Shown: positions 37,525 to 47,718 of the stretch, in pieces
Numbering within the stretch: position 1 is the stretch's first letter
Layout: the number at the start of each line of letters is the position of its first letter
Source of the DNA: Hesseltinella vesiculosa
Taxonomy: Eukaryota; Mucoromycota; Mucoromycetes; Mucorales; Cunninghamellaceae
DNA: 64,000 nt
Direction of reading: 5' to 3'
NCBI GenBank assembly: GCA_002104935.1
Contig: MCGT01000007.1
Span: 620,001 to 684,000 of the forward strand
Notes under the pieces: model-generated
Seen by the model: the letters and a program-made list of their open reading frames with translations, nothing else
Told to the model about the DNA's origin: nothing
The model's database searches: none
Position numbers and translations under genes: made by a program

Positions 37525-37839
37525 TTTTTTTCTGCAAAACAGGTCCCTGTCAAGAATGACAGCAAGGCATATAGAATTTTTTTGCGCTAGGGCTTCTGCG
37601 AGGGCATTTTTGACCAGGGCGGCCTGCAACATGGCGAGGAAGCAAAACCAAGTGCTTGCGAAATCATTTTTAATGCATGTTTGCCAGCCTGCTAGCTCTT
37701 TGCTCCCTTACCTGAGAGAGCTGCCATTTTAATCATAGTCATTTTGAACTGGTATAAAAATTTGGGTGTGAATTGATTAGAGCATTTTTGATCAGAATGT
37801 CTGGGGGTTGGTTGCATGGGGAAAATGAGCGATTTTTCT
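36029..37839. other. Gene-poor stretch
   Basis: No gene is recognised between SPF1 and the repeat element. There are several medium frames (36328-36804 minus, 37121-37357 plus) without recognisable motifs. The right-hand frame is flanked by repeat-like DNA and might be a decayed coding fragment. The region has many single-base runs and mixed composition compared with the intergenic DNA between housekeeping genes. Confidence 0.45.
37490..37521. repeat. CT dinucleotide microsatellite
   Basis: About 16 CT units run without interruption. This is the only long dinucleotide repeat noticed in the window. Confidence 0.95.
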
Positions 37840-38260
37840 TTTAGCTGGGGAATCCGAGGTGTCAAACCGAACCAGATCAAAGTTGGCTGGGCGACCTTTA
37901 CCAGTAGCATCATCATTCATGCATTTGCGTACTCTCTGAAAATTTCACATCGATCTAATCAGCCAAGACTGCTGTGAAGCTTTGGTTTTTTTTTTTTTCA
38001 ATGGAGAAGTTGCATGGCATCTTCAATCTCCACACAGTGCCCTTCGACTCCTGGCACACAGGACAATTGGCAGGCAGAGAAAGCAGGTGGCCACTTGTCC
38101 TACGCTACCGCTATGTGCGACTTGGTCAAGGCACTGACGGCAATTAGACATCCAATCTTGACTTTGGATTTTTTTGGACCTTCCGAATTGTTTTGGCCTT
38201 GCGTGCGCCAGCCAGGAGGTGAAAGGCACTGCCCGGAGGTGGAATATGGCCATCCAATTA
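37840..38260 (+). repeat. Diverged inverted-repeat element, copy A
   Basis: This stretch aligns by eye with the element at 62.77-63.35 kb. The segment around 37867-37950 (GTTGGCTGGGCGACCTTTAC, then CATCATTCATGCATTTGCGT) matches both arms of that element, minus a short deletion. It also has internal inverted similarity: 38011-38041 (TTCAATCTCCACACAGTGCC) pairs with the reverse complement of 38225-38256 (GGCACTGCCCGGAGGTGGAA). In the matching frames the two copies keep similar peptide strings (VGWATFT, KAL...TL.F), so the family may derive from a coding element. No intact frame remains. Boundaries are approximate. Confidence 0.5.
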
Positions 38261-39929
38261 GTTTACTTCAACGGCGTTTCTGGCAGAAAAACTGGCCAAT
38301 CAGGCATCCTATTTATTTATGCACGCTCGTCATCGCAGTTTAGCCGAAAACAGTTCGACGCCGTTGAAGGTAGACGTTTGGGCGACATTCGGCTCTGATA
38401 TCAAGACGCATGAAATGCATGGAACACGTGAGCGGTGGCACAGATAGGACTCTCGGTCTCATTCTCAAGCTGGTAGAAAAAGAGTGGCAATAAAAACGCC
38501 TGACCTCAGAGCAGGATCGAGAATGCATATTTGTTTGTATTGAAGTGGTCTCCTGCAAAACAATGGATGGATAATTTTGAACTGAATATCATTTCAGGTC
38601 AAGACATGTTGAAGCAACACGTTATTGTGATGTTTTGGTTTCAAGTGATCATCATGCAACTCGCAGCAGAGATGCTGTGTCCCCTCTTTTTTTTTTTTTT
38701 TGGTTTTGTTTAGGCCACTCCTGCACCAGGCTCGAGCACGTTGTCAAACCCTGTATTCCAACAAGTCAGGGAAGAAAAAATGAAATGGATATATCATGCG
38801 GCCCAAAATGCGCTCAGCATGGCCTGGTACACACTTTTTTTTGGTACTTGAGTGGTCTCACCTTTAACTTTGTGCACTGACGGGGTGATAAAGGAAATAA
38901 AAATTAAAGTTTTGACGTAAAATTAGAAAGAAAAAAACCAGCAAAGCCATGTTTAGGTGGACACAAATTTAATAATGACGAAAGCTTTTGGCTCAACGAA
39001 AGCACGAAAAAATAGAATCATGGCAGTTTCTCAATTTAGAGATGACACCAGCACCCATTGGATGGACCACAAAGAAAAGCCTGTGTTCCCCCATTACAAG
39101 GTCGCACTACATGCATCACAACCCTTCAAGTCATCCATGAACACTTCCTTTGCATGCTTGGATCTCATGGCCGGAGAAAAGAGGGTGCCGTAGCGCATGC
39201 TAACGCCGACCCTCTCCTTATTGGAAGAACTTCCATGAGAATATGCATAAAGACGCCATACGTTTAAAAACCTGTATCTAGCCTTATCTACAGGGGCCAA
39301 TGGATGTCATGTTTACAGGTGATAACAGCATAAAGCACAAGACTCGTCCATCGTTCGAGATGAAGAAATGTCTTCCCAGAAGCAATGAGCAAAAAGGGAG
39401 TTTGCCACTAAAAAAAGTAGCTTGTTCGAAGAAAAAGGAAAAAAAGGGTGAGCCCTTCGTGCTCTTTTTTCCCTGATATTTCCCTTTTTTGACAACTTTC
39501 AGTCCAAGAAGGAAATCAGGGTATGGTCACCATTTCAATTGGAGCGGCCGCATGCACTAAAAGCAGAGCTTTCTTTCGGAAGCGTTTATGCATCAAAGCC
39601 TTTGACCCCTCATTTTTGAAACGGGCAAAAGCCCAAGTGACCCTTGATGATAAGAAAATCTGCTGGACCCAGGTAAACATGACGTTGTTTATTTTTAAAC
39701 CGAGGATCTCGATCGCAGAAAAGGTTTTCCCAAAGCGGGCGAGTAAAAAAAAAAAGGCCCATTTTTAGACATGGGCTGACAGATCTTTTTTCTGCTTTGT
39801 CCATGGCTCAACCGCTTTTATTAGTCCAAGCTGTGGAACAATAGTATGGTCCACGCGTGTGGCTTGAAAAAAAAAATAGGGGTCAATTGTAGTTAATTTT
39901 ATCTTGCTAGTACAACCTGCTGGCAATGG
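38261..39929. other. Gene-poor stretch
   Basis: Short frames only, none with a motif. A frame at 39523-39768 (plus) looks mildly coding but lacks a clear start context and partner exons. Nothing else is supportable. Confidence 0.45.
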
Positions 39930-39937
39930 TATAAATA
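39930..39937 (+). promoter_or_regulatory. TATA box of the secreted-protein gene
   Basis: TATAAATA lies 62 bp upstream of the start codon at 39992, followed by an A/C-rich leader (CAAATAACAATT) directly before the ATG. This is the clearest core promoter in the window and fits a strongly or inducibly expressed gene. Confidence 0.55.
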
Positions 39938-39991
39938 CTTGGCATCTCAAGAAGAAAAAAAAAATAAACCAAAACTACTCAAATAACAATT

Positions 39992-40671
39992 ATGAAGCTC
40001 GCTCTTGTCTCTGCTCTCTTGGCCACTGCCATTGCCTCGGCCTCTGCCGCCGATAACACTGGTGGTATCTACATCTATGTCAACAGTATCCCTCACCCCC
40101 GATCCTCGTTTGTCAAGAAGGGATCTGCCAATGAAATTGTCACCGATGGCGCTGCTTGCAAGGGCAATCAAACTCTCCCTGTCAAGGGTCAAAAGGGTGC
40201 TCTCACCGGCGTCTTCACTCCTATTGACAACCAATGGGGCTTCAACAGTGGCCATCAAAATGAAATCCGCATGGGTAAACATAAAAAAAAAAAAATCGGT
40301 GGTAGATGCAGCAACTTACCTGGTTACGTTTTTCAGGTTATATCAAGGTCCAAGGTACTAACAACTGCCTCAGTTTGACCAATGGCAACCCTATGACTGC
40401 TGAAGCATGTCCCTCGTACACTGAACAAATCAAGGAGGGTAACAAGTTTGCTTGGTTCCATGACATCCGCAACAGCGCCTACTGGGCCTATGCTGGTGAT
40501 GCCGCAGGCGATGAAAACAACGGCATCGGCTTTGATGCCACCAACCTTCAAACCAAAGGCAAGACTCTGTCTGGTGTCAACATGCACGACAACCCTCTTG
40601 ACAACGTCTTCCTCGGCCTCGGCTATATCGCCTTGGGTCACACTGGCAAGGGTCCTACCGGCTGTGCTTAA
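39992..40671 (+). CDS. Secreted protein of unknown function
   Basis: Two exons (39992-40274, 40337-40671) give 205 residues. The N-terminus MKLALVSALLATAIASASA is a clear cleavable signal peptide. The mature protein has four or so cysteines (DGAACKG, NNCLSL, AEACPSY, TGCA at the very end) compatible with disulfide bonds, and Gly/Asn/Asp-rich segments such as GYIKVQGTNNCLSLTNGN. The layout suggests a compact beta-rich extracellular protein. I do not recognise the family. Coding sequence is C-rich at third positions (GCC, ATC, GGC), as in highly expressed genes. The A/C-rich leader and TATA box support strong expression, which is inference. Confidence 0.8.
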
Positions 40672-41172
40672 ACCAACCCATTCCACGTTTACACCTGTAC
40701 TAGTTAGCTCCCTTTTATAGTGGCGCCATGAGCATAAATAAAAATCAATGTCCCATACACACGCATTTGGTACGACCTTCGGGAGTTTTTTTTCCCAGGG
40801 TTGGCGTTGAATCACAAAAATGGAAACCCCACATTTTTTTTTTCTTTGTGCAGTGCACCATCACATGAAAAGCGTGAAAAAGAAAATGGAGCAGACATGA
40901 AGGGCGTTTATTAAATTCTAGCAAATGCCATATCAAAGGGCAAGCACGAGAAGCAAAATAATAAAAAAAAGGAGGGGTGGAATAATAATACTATGAGAGG
41001 ACATGAAAGTGAGAGTACAACAACAATAAAAAAAATACAAACTATGTAATGGAGAGCAAGAGAGAAACACCAGCACTGATGTTTGGGATGGCAAGAGTAG
41101 GACCGAGGAAAATGTACAGGATAGAGAGAGCAAAAGAAAATAAAAAAACGTGGTGCCAACCGGGTTTTTCCA
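40672..41172. other. Convergent 3' intergenic
   Basis: The secreted-protein gene and the SET/MYND gene end toward each other here. No gene is seen. Confidence 0.5.
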
Positions 41173-42834
41173 TCATCGAAGCCGTTGATCGCGTTCAAAC
41201 ACCCACTGCAGATCGACCATGTCACGATAGAGAGAAGACTCTTGACCAAAGGTATTCATGGCCGATTCTCTTGCCACATCAATCCAAGTCTTGATACCGT
41301 GAAGATAGATTTTCTCGGTCTTGGAGCCGATGCCGGCCAGTTCCATCTGGACCAAAAAGTTCCAGCAAGTCTTGGCCAGGACCGTGGCGTGGAAGGAGCA
41401 GACGGGATGGAGAGCAGGATAGACAAGACGATAGACAACAAAGAGGTAGGTGGCGCAACGCGAGGCTTCGGCCCATAATTGCTTGTCCATGTACTTCCGC
41501 AAAGCGGCTTCGGCAGCAAGGATCATGCTGACGGAAAAGGCAGGGACGGAGGCCAGCTGGGCGAGTCGTTCAAACAGGGGCGTCAGAAGCTGCATGTCGG
41601 GTTGAGCAAAGCGAGCAAAGGCCGAGAAGGGCTGGATGCTGTGGAAGGACTCGATGCTTTCTTGATCCTTGGCGTAGATTTCGGGGTTGATGCAGCGGCT
41701 GATGTAGTGAGAGAATTCCGAAGGGTGCATACGTGTGTCCTTGGGAATGGCGCCGGTGAACTGTTGATCGGTCTGGAGCTGCTTAACGGTGGCCAGCATA
41801 TTCCAGGAATTGATGTCGTCATCGAGGATGGTGGCCGCCTGGTCGTAGCGAAGGGCGGTGGCTGAGGGCAGAGTCAACAAGGCATCCAAGCCAGCTAAGG
41901 AGCCTTGGCAACGGTCACAGCTACACACATAGTCATGACCGAAGCGGCGTCGTAGGTCCTCCATTCGTTCTTGCTTGGGTCTCGTCAAGTCGACATAGCT
42001 GATGGAGATGATGTCGCCGGGCGCAATGTCCTGGAGAGCCACAATGCGCTGCTTGTCTTGGCGGTAGGTGACGGCGGCGTTGGGCAGGCAGGAGTGGGCG
42101 ACGCACAGGGTGGTGATGGGATAGACGCCGTAGCCAACCTTGTCCAAGTGCTGTTCCGGATCCCAAATGTCGAATCTGGAGAGCGTGATCTGCTGCTGGA
42201 CCTGTTTGAGTTCTTTGGCGGTGAACGGGCAGTCAAAGGGAGCCAACATATCGGAAACGTCTTGGAAGTCGATGGCGACGGTGGGGACACAGGTGGTGGT
42301 GGCGCCAGGGGTGTGGGTGGCATGGTCGGGAGGCGGCACGCCATGGAGCACCTGCACTGGTGCGTCGGCTTGATCGTCCTCGTTTTCAGAGTTGAATTGT
42401 TGGGGGTAGGATTCCAGCGCTTGGATGGCATATTTCAGATGAGGCGGAGAATGAGAATTGTGCTTATTCAGACGGGCGTGACTGTGGAGGGTCAGGGCGG
42501 CTCGTTCCAGCAACCACCGGTCCGCATCCACATTGGTATAAGTGTCGTATTCAAGAGGCTCGCACAGCACATGATGGTAATGCAGCCAAGCGTTTCTAAA
42601 ACAAGTGTTACTGCAGAAGTAAGCCGATCGGCACCGGCCACAGCATTGCAAGGACGCTCGGCGAAGGCAGTAATTACATCTCTGGCGGCGGATAGATGGC
42701 AATGGGACTTGTGTCAACGGAGCTTGCTCCATCAGTAAAGTGCCTGCAGGAATCGGTCGCTTCGCCACCAGCTTTTGGCCTTGAATGTCCACATCCACAC
42801 TTAGTTCTTTGAAAAAATCTTCCAAGTGAACCAT
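41173..42834 (-). CDS. SET and MYND domain protein (SMYD-like)
   Basis: A single-exon frame of 553 residues starts at MVHLEDFFKELSVD. The SET domain is split by a MYND zinc finger, as in SMYD proteins. The first SET part includes VDIQGQKLVAKRPIPAGTLL. The MYND cysteines are in CNYCLRRASLQCCGRCRSAY followed by FCSNTCFRNAWLHYHHVLC. The SET core follows with LCVAHSCLPNAAVTY (the NHSCxPN motif has Ala for Asn) and GDIISISYVDL, then the post-SET cysteines YVCSCDRC. The remaining 250 residues are helical. Members transfer methyl groups from S-adenosylmethionine to lysines of histones or other proteins. The Asn-to-Ala change in the cofactor motif could weaken or alter activity. The absence of introns is notable next to intron-rich neighbours. 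Confidence 0.88.
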   Translation of the reverse strand: MVHLEDFFKELSVDVDIQGQKLVAKRPIPAGTLLMEQAPLTQVPLPSIRRQRCNYCLRRASLQCCGRCRSAYFCSNTCFRNAWLHYHHVLCEPLEYDTYTNVDADRWLLERAALTLHSHARLNKHNSHSPPHLKYAIQALESYPQQFNSENEDDQADAPVQVLHGVPPPDHATHTPGATTTCVPTVAIDFQDVSDMLAPFDCPFTAKELKQVQQQITLSRFDIWDPEQHLDKVGYGVYPITTLCVAHSCLPNAAVTYRQDKQRIVALQDIAPGDIISISYVDLTRPKQERMEDLRRRFGHDYVCSCDRCQGSLAGLDALLTLPSATALRYDQAATILDDDINSWNMLATVKQLQTDQQFTGAIPKDTRMHPSEFSHYISRCINPEIYAKDQESIESFHSIQPFSAFARFAQPDMQLLTPLFERLAQLASVPAFSVSMILAAEAALRKYMDKQLWAEASRCATYLFVVYRLVYPALHPVCSFHATVLAKTCWNFLVQMELAGIGSKTEKIYLHGIKTWIDVARESAMNTFGQESSLYRDMVDLQWVFERDQRLR

Positions 42835-43661
42835 GGAAACAGACGAGGGGGATCAAAAAAAAACAAATAAAAAAAAGATGGGAGATCCAAAAGAGACAAA
42901 AGAAAAGCTGCAAAAAATAAAAATAAATAGGATGGGGATAGGGATGGGTCCTTTTTACGGAAGGGTAAGAAAAAAAAAATAAAGCAACAACAAAAAGCTT
43001 GTGGATAAAGACAAACAAAAAAAAAAAAAAAAAAAACGGGAAACCAGGCACCAAAAGAAAAAAAAATGGTGTAAGCAAAAAGTCGGGAAACCCCCATCTG
43101 GAATTTCTATTGGTGGTAGGGGTTTGAATATTTATTTTTTTTGGTGTCCGAATCGACGACACCCGAGCATGGGACAGATCAAAAAAAAAACCCCATTGTC
43201 TACTGGCCTTGGCCTGATGTGTTACAGCCAACCTTTGGGCGTTGCATAACAAAGCTTTCATTGTCATCAACAAAGGTTATTTCTGGATTTTTCTCCTTTT
43301 TTGAAAAGATCAATGCACTCCCACCCTTGACTCGGGATGCGGCTCTCCTTGGCTCCCCTTGATTTGGTGCGTATGCGCCTTCCCCCCTCTCTTTCTCTTT
43401 GGCCCGTTTGTTAAACTGACTCTACTGCCCTTCGGAATCTTAATGCAAAACAAAAGCTGATCAAAAGTTTAGCTTGGCCCTTTGGCTGCAAACCTCCTTA
43501 AAACAGCCAAACGCATCCTGTCATTTTTCTGACGTCGATCTTTCTATTCCAACCTTTCCTTTTTCTTCTTTGATTCCTCTTTTTCTTTTTTCCTGGCACA
43601 AAAGTCGCACAACCGATACCTGGACGAGCCCATTCTATCAGCGAGCCCATCACTTTTCGCC
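42835..43661. other. Intergenic, homopolymer-rich
   Basis: The stretch includes an A run at 43018-43036. It is the upstream region shared by the leftward SET/MYND gene and the rightward membrane-protein gene. A first exon encoding the missing signal peptide of the latter may lie here, but I could not place it. Confidence 0.4.
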
Positions 43662-44926
43662 ATGAAACTCTACCCAAGAAAAAGTAAATGGCAATAGGAA
43701 GAGACAGGCTCGACGTGGGCATTCATCGCTCTTTTTTTAGGGGAAAATTGCAGCGCTCATCCTATATGCTCACCTATGCCTCAAGAGACGTGGGTCAATG
43801 GCACTATGCATCAATTCACTTGGAACCCATTGTAAAAATAATACATCACACATGAAACGAAAAGCTCATTCTTTTTTTTTTCAGGTACGCAGGCTACCAG
43901 TTCAATGTAAGCCCCGCCCGGCCAATGGACTACCCTGACTTGGCCTAAACGAAAAGGAGCTGACCTTTTTTTTTTTAATTCATTAGGACACTTTGAGTCT
44001 CTACCTATACCATAAAGACTCATCCTATCGACTGATTAAAGCTTGGCCAGGCCTCGAAAAAGACCTTGGCGCTTACACTGTGACCGTCGACGATTCTTGG
44101 TTCCCGAGACAGCTGCAAGAAAACAAACAAAATTGGACCATGTACGGTTATTTGTTCCCACCTGATTGGGATCCTCAGATTGGCCTTAATGACTCGACGC
44201 ATCGATTTCCAGGGTTTAATTGGACAGTTCAACGTAAATGACTGCACATGAGCACCTCTCCTTTTTTTTTCGGTCGGACTCACTTTTTTTTTTTTTTTTT
44301 CGTTCATAGAAAGCGTGATTTTCACTGGGGCAAACGAGTCACAGGTCATGGAGAAAAACACGAGTGGAAGCTTTTCATCTTTCCCGGTATGGGGCATTGT
44401 GGTCTTGACACTTTGCTCGGTCACGTTGGCTGTGGTGCTGGTCATGTTTGCCTTTTGGTGCTATCAAAAACAACGCTTCCCGTTTTCAGTGTCCTCCTTT
44501 CGACACACGTCCTCAGCCACCCCACCACGGTCCACCACAGGCACCCAGCGCGATGCCGAGATGGCTCAGCACATCACCACGCCCACATCCGTCGTCAAAG
44601 AAAAACACAACATGGAACTGCAGGGTGCATCGCCCTCGTCTTACACATCCAACAACACCACCCATTGGCAACGTCGATCCTCGATCCTCACCTCTTCGGA
44701 TGCAGCTCTGCTTGGCGACACCTTCCGCCAAGCATTGCACACTCCCAGCTGGGATGAGGCCGAGCAGGAAGAACGACGGCGCCAGCTAAGCAATGAGCTA
44801 CTTCGACAGCAACTCCAGAATGACGAGGGCTCGTCCATCAAATTCTCGGGCGAACGAAGGATAGAACGCTCAGCTCATGATACCCAACCTAATTCAGCAG
44901 AAAACATCTCCTCTGCCTCGGCTTGA
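43662..44926 (+). CDS. Type I membrane protein with glycosylated ectodomain (5' end uncertain)
   Basis: Exons 43662-43683, 43741-43831, 43885-43906, 43987-44233 and 44310-44926 join in phase to 332 residues. The ectodomain begins ENCSAHPICSPMPQETWVNG and contains several N-glycosylation sequons (NGT, NDT, NWT, NDS, NES, NTS). A single membrane helix follows (WGIVVLTLCSVTLAVVLVMFAFW), then a Ser/Thr-rich cytoplasmic tail of about 165 residues. This layout fits a fungal plasma-membrane or cell-wall sensor-like protein and resembles families with a CxxxxxxC plus W-rich beta domain. The proposed first exon encodes only MKLYPRK, which is not a signal peptide, so a different upstream exon is likely. 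From exon 2 on the model is good. Confidence 0.6.
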
Positions 44927-45410
44927 TGCCCTATTACTTTCTTGTTACAATAAACACATCCACTCTCTTCTCATGACATGCAAGAAAAAAAAAACAATGA
45001 TCCTATTTACATGTGTGTAGCCTTTGGTCACACGGGGCGTAAGAAAAAGGATGCATTGTTGTCTCTGTGAAAACCGCCTGCCAAGATTGCAGAACGTGCA
45101 GCAAAGATAAATATAGCCGTGCCCACATCCTTTTCACCCACATGCTTGTTGACATGTTGAATCATCGGAAAATCGAAAGAATACACATGGGTGTCTCTCA
45201 AGGCAAAAGGTTGTTTTGCAACAAGAAAAATAGAATGAGGCTGGAGGGGTCACGCAAGTGTTTTTTTTTTTGATTTCGTGGCTGCTTCACCCATTTTTGA
45301 AGCCAATTTGTAACCGACCAATGAGAACGGGTCATTCTGTGCTTCTTTTTGAATTCCTATTTTTCTTACTGTTCTCTTTTTTTCCCTGTTCTTCTTACTT
45401 GTACCAACCA
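44927..45410. other. Intergenic, no gene recognised
   Basis: A small open frame (45067-45273) has no motif. The remainder is 3' and 5' flanking DNA. Confidence 0.45.
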
Positions 45411-46551
45411 ATGAGTGGATTCGAAAAGTGTTGTTGTTTTATTCCTTTACGATTGGGTACATTTTTGATTGCCCTTTGGTTCACCGTAAGCTACTGCTTT
45501 TCATAAAGATTGATTTTTTTTTTTTTAAAAAAAAAGAATGTCGTCACCTACCTTTTTTTATTGTCATCCACTTCGCTAGGCCATTTATCTTATTGATGCC
45601 ACGACCGGCTTCCTTGGGATCAATGGTAAACGAACGCAATCTATACGATGCAGACCTGATTGATTTTAGCTCGATCAACCAATACAACACCAAACCGAAA
45701 AATACTTAATGTCCCCCTTTTTTTTCATGAACGGACGATAGCGGCCACGATCTATTCTGGACAAGCAGCTCGACCCTGGTACTATATCGATCTTCTATTT
45801 ACCGTGATTGTGTGCTTAGGAGGTGTTGTTGGTATGTTTGGCTCCTGCTTTGTAAGTTTTTATTTATTTATTTTTTTTTGGACGCCCAGCTCACCTACCA
45901 CTGTCACTCACCCTTTCCTTGCACCCTTGAAAGGCCTCTCGTAAATTTGCAAAGGCTTTCACTGTGATTGTATGGGTCAACTGTACTTTATCAGTGATGA
46001 AGTATGTGATTTGCTTGGCTTTGATGATCAGCCACCGCGACTCGATGGTGAATGCTTGTATGCGCTCCGGTTTTATCGGCATCTCCAACGCTCAAAACTC
46101 GATTGAACCTGTCGTGTTGTCCGAAAGCTCCTACTACGCACCTGTGCGGTACCCTGGTACTCTCAATGCCAATGCTGGTTCCGAAGCCTCTTGCGAAGAA
46201 GCCGTCAAGCTTTACCTGATTGTCTTTGGCGCCGTCTCTGGTGTGTTCCAACTCCTTCAGGTAAAAAAAAAAAAAAAAAGTGCGCAGAACTGCCGAGGGA
46301 ACCGTGCGATTTTTTTTTTTATTTCTGGCTGTGCCGTATTCCTTTTGGGCAAGCGACGGTTTTGTGGCGTTTCGTTGTGATCATCGTCAAGGAGCTTGGA
46401 CTCATATGTTAAATGTTTGTAGTTCTACTTTGCTTCCGTTGTGTCGGCGTATGCTTCGAGACTTCGCAATGGCGCCCGTCACCATCGTCTCCACGATCAA
46501 CAAATCAAGGACTTTGAAGAATCCAGATACCACATGTCGACCGTCTATTAA
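45411..46551 (+). CDS. Four-helix membrane protein with N-terminal Cys cluster
   Basis: Five exons (45411-45485, 45580-45625, 45742-45851, 45934-46260, 46423-46551) give 228 residues. The start MSGFEKCCCFIPLRLGTFLIAL has three adjacent cysteines just before the first helix, typical of palmitoylated fungal tetraspan proteins. Four membrane segments follow. The largest loop lies between helices 3 and 4 and contains two cysteines (MVNACMRSG, EASCEEA), which could pair. The C-terminus is basic and charged (RNGARHHRLHDQQIKDFEESRYHMS). I do not recognise a named family; the topology is tetraspanin-like without a CCG motif. Function is unknown. Confidence 0.78.
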
Positions 46552-46919
46552 CCTCCTCCATCTTCGTCCCCATCATCCTTCGCTGTAGTCTATCACCCAT
46601 GTCACTCGCTCCCATTTTCTCGCCTTTCCTCTCCTTCCATCATCTACTTTCCTTTCCGAGTTTACTATATATATCCTCTTTTTTTTTGAAATGACTAAAG
46701 AAATGAACTTCAAAAAAACCTATAATTGTTGTCTGTGTTGAAATTGTCAGTTGGCGTTCACATGTCCTGATTCAATTCCGCCGGATTTGGCGATTTCAGG
46801 ACGATTCAATTTCCCAAATTTGGGTTCTCCATGCATCCATCCACCCGAGGACCTCGGGCGAAAAAAAAAAATAAATGGTTGGAAGAAAATACCTATTCTA
46901 GCTCTTTTTTAATTATAGT
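46552..46919. other. Intergenic
   Basis: 3' region of the four-helix protein gene. A short palindrome (CCCAAATTTGGG) lies near 46815. No gene is seen. Confidence 0.5.
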
Positions 46920-47120
46920 CTACGCAACGGGAACAGCGGGTGTTCTTGGATAAGCAGCTTTGCGACGTGGGGGGGCGGGAGTCAATGATGCGACCCCATG
47001 GGAACTCATTCCTTTGCTCGATGAAAACCTAATCTCATGTCTACGCCCAAGGTCACCACATTCTGGGCCATTTCTAATAAAGTTAAAGATAAGTGCTGCA
47101 AAGAGAGCAACGACAGCCAA
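46920..47120 (-). CDS. Doubtful small membrane-protein fragment
   Basis: An open frame reads LAVVALFAALIFNFIRNG, a good membrane helix, followed by a basic Pro-rich C-terminus (TPAPPRRKAAYPRTPAVPVA). It lacks an ATG. Upstream on the same strand and in the same frame, an ATG (47195) begins MSGPDWCTLLTP before two stops, with a possible donor (GTGATG). The gap is too short for a normal intron, so I could not complete a model. It may be a small spliced membrane protein or a decayed gene. Confidence 0.25.
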   Translation of the reverse strand: MAVVALFAALIFNFIRNGPECGDLGRRHEIRFSSSKGMSSHGVASLTPAPPRRKAAYPRTPAVPVA

Positions 47121-47373
47121 TCGATTCTTGAATGATAAAAGAATGTTGGCGAAGAGTCATCACGGAGTTAAGAGCGTACACCAATCAGGGCCGCTCATCT
47201 TGACGCCATGTAAAAACCTCCTCATTTTTTGTTTCTGCTTTTTTATTCTTTTTCTTTTCTTCTTTTTCCAAAAGACTCTTCAATAGCCACCTTTTCTTTT
47301 TTTCTCTTTAAACCCACTTTATCTATTTTTCGAAACCCTTTGACTGTTGTATTCCTTGTTTAACTTAGCAACC

Positions 47374-47394
47374 ATGGTTTCCATTATTATTTAA
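47374..47394 (+). promoter_or_regulatory. uORF1 in bZIP leader
   Basis: ATG followed by five codons and TAA (peptide MVSIII) lies 345 nt upstream of the bZIP start codon. The context ACCATGG has purines at the key positions, so the uORF should be recognised efficiently. Confidence 0.5.
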
Positions 47395-47477
47395 ATCTGT
47401 CTTTTTTTCTTACGTCTCTTTGTGTTAGTCTATCAATTTTGTTTAATAAGTTTTTGTATCTTTTTTTGTCAATATCA

Positions 47478-47609
47478 ATGTCTGTCTCTGTCTCCCTCCC
47501 CAAACACTGTTACCATTCTAGCAAACCCTTCTTTGCCTACTGTACTGACGAACCCTCTACCTGCACCCCCAAGATAACAACCCAATTCCAAGCACCACAT
47601 CCAAATTAG
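47478..47609 (+). promoter_or_regulatory. uORF2 in bZIP leader
   Basis: A 43-codon upstream frame (starting MSVSVSLPKH, ending APHPN) terminates 109 nt before the bZIP start. There is no further ATG between its stop and the main start. A short first uORF plus a longer second uORF is the arrangement known for CPC1/GCN4-type genes in filamentous fungi. Confidence 0.5.
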
Positions 47610-47718
47610 CCCATTTTTTTATCAAGCCAAACAAGCCCAATCCCAATAGCCTTATCCCTTCAAGACCTTTTTTTTTTATTTTCCCATTTTTTTGTTTATC
47701 CAACCAATCAAAAGAACC

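Noticed and set aside
41971..42738. 255-codon plus-strand frame opposite the SET/MYND gene
   Set aside because: Gly/Val-rich antisense shadow of a conserved coding exon.
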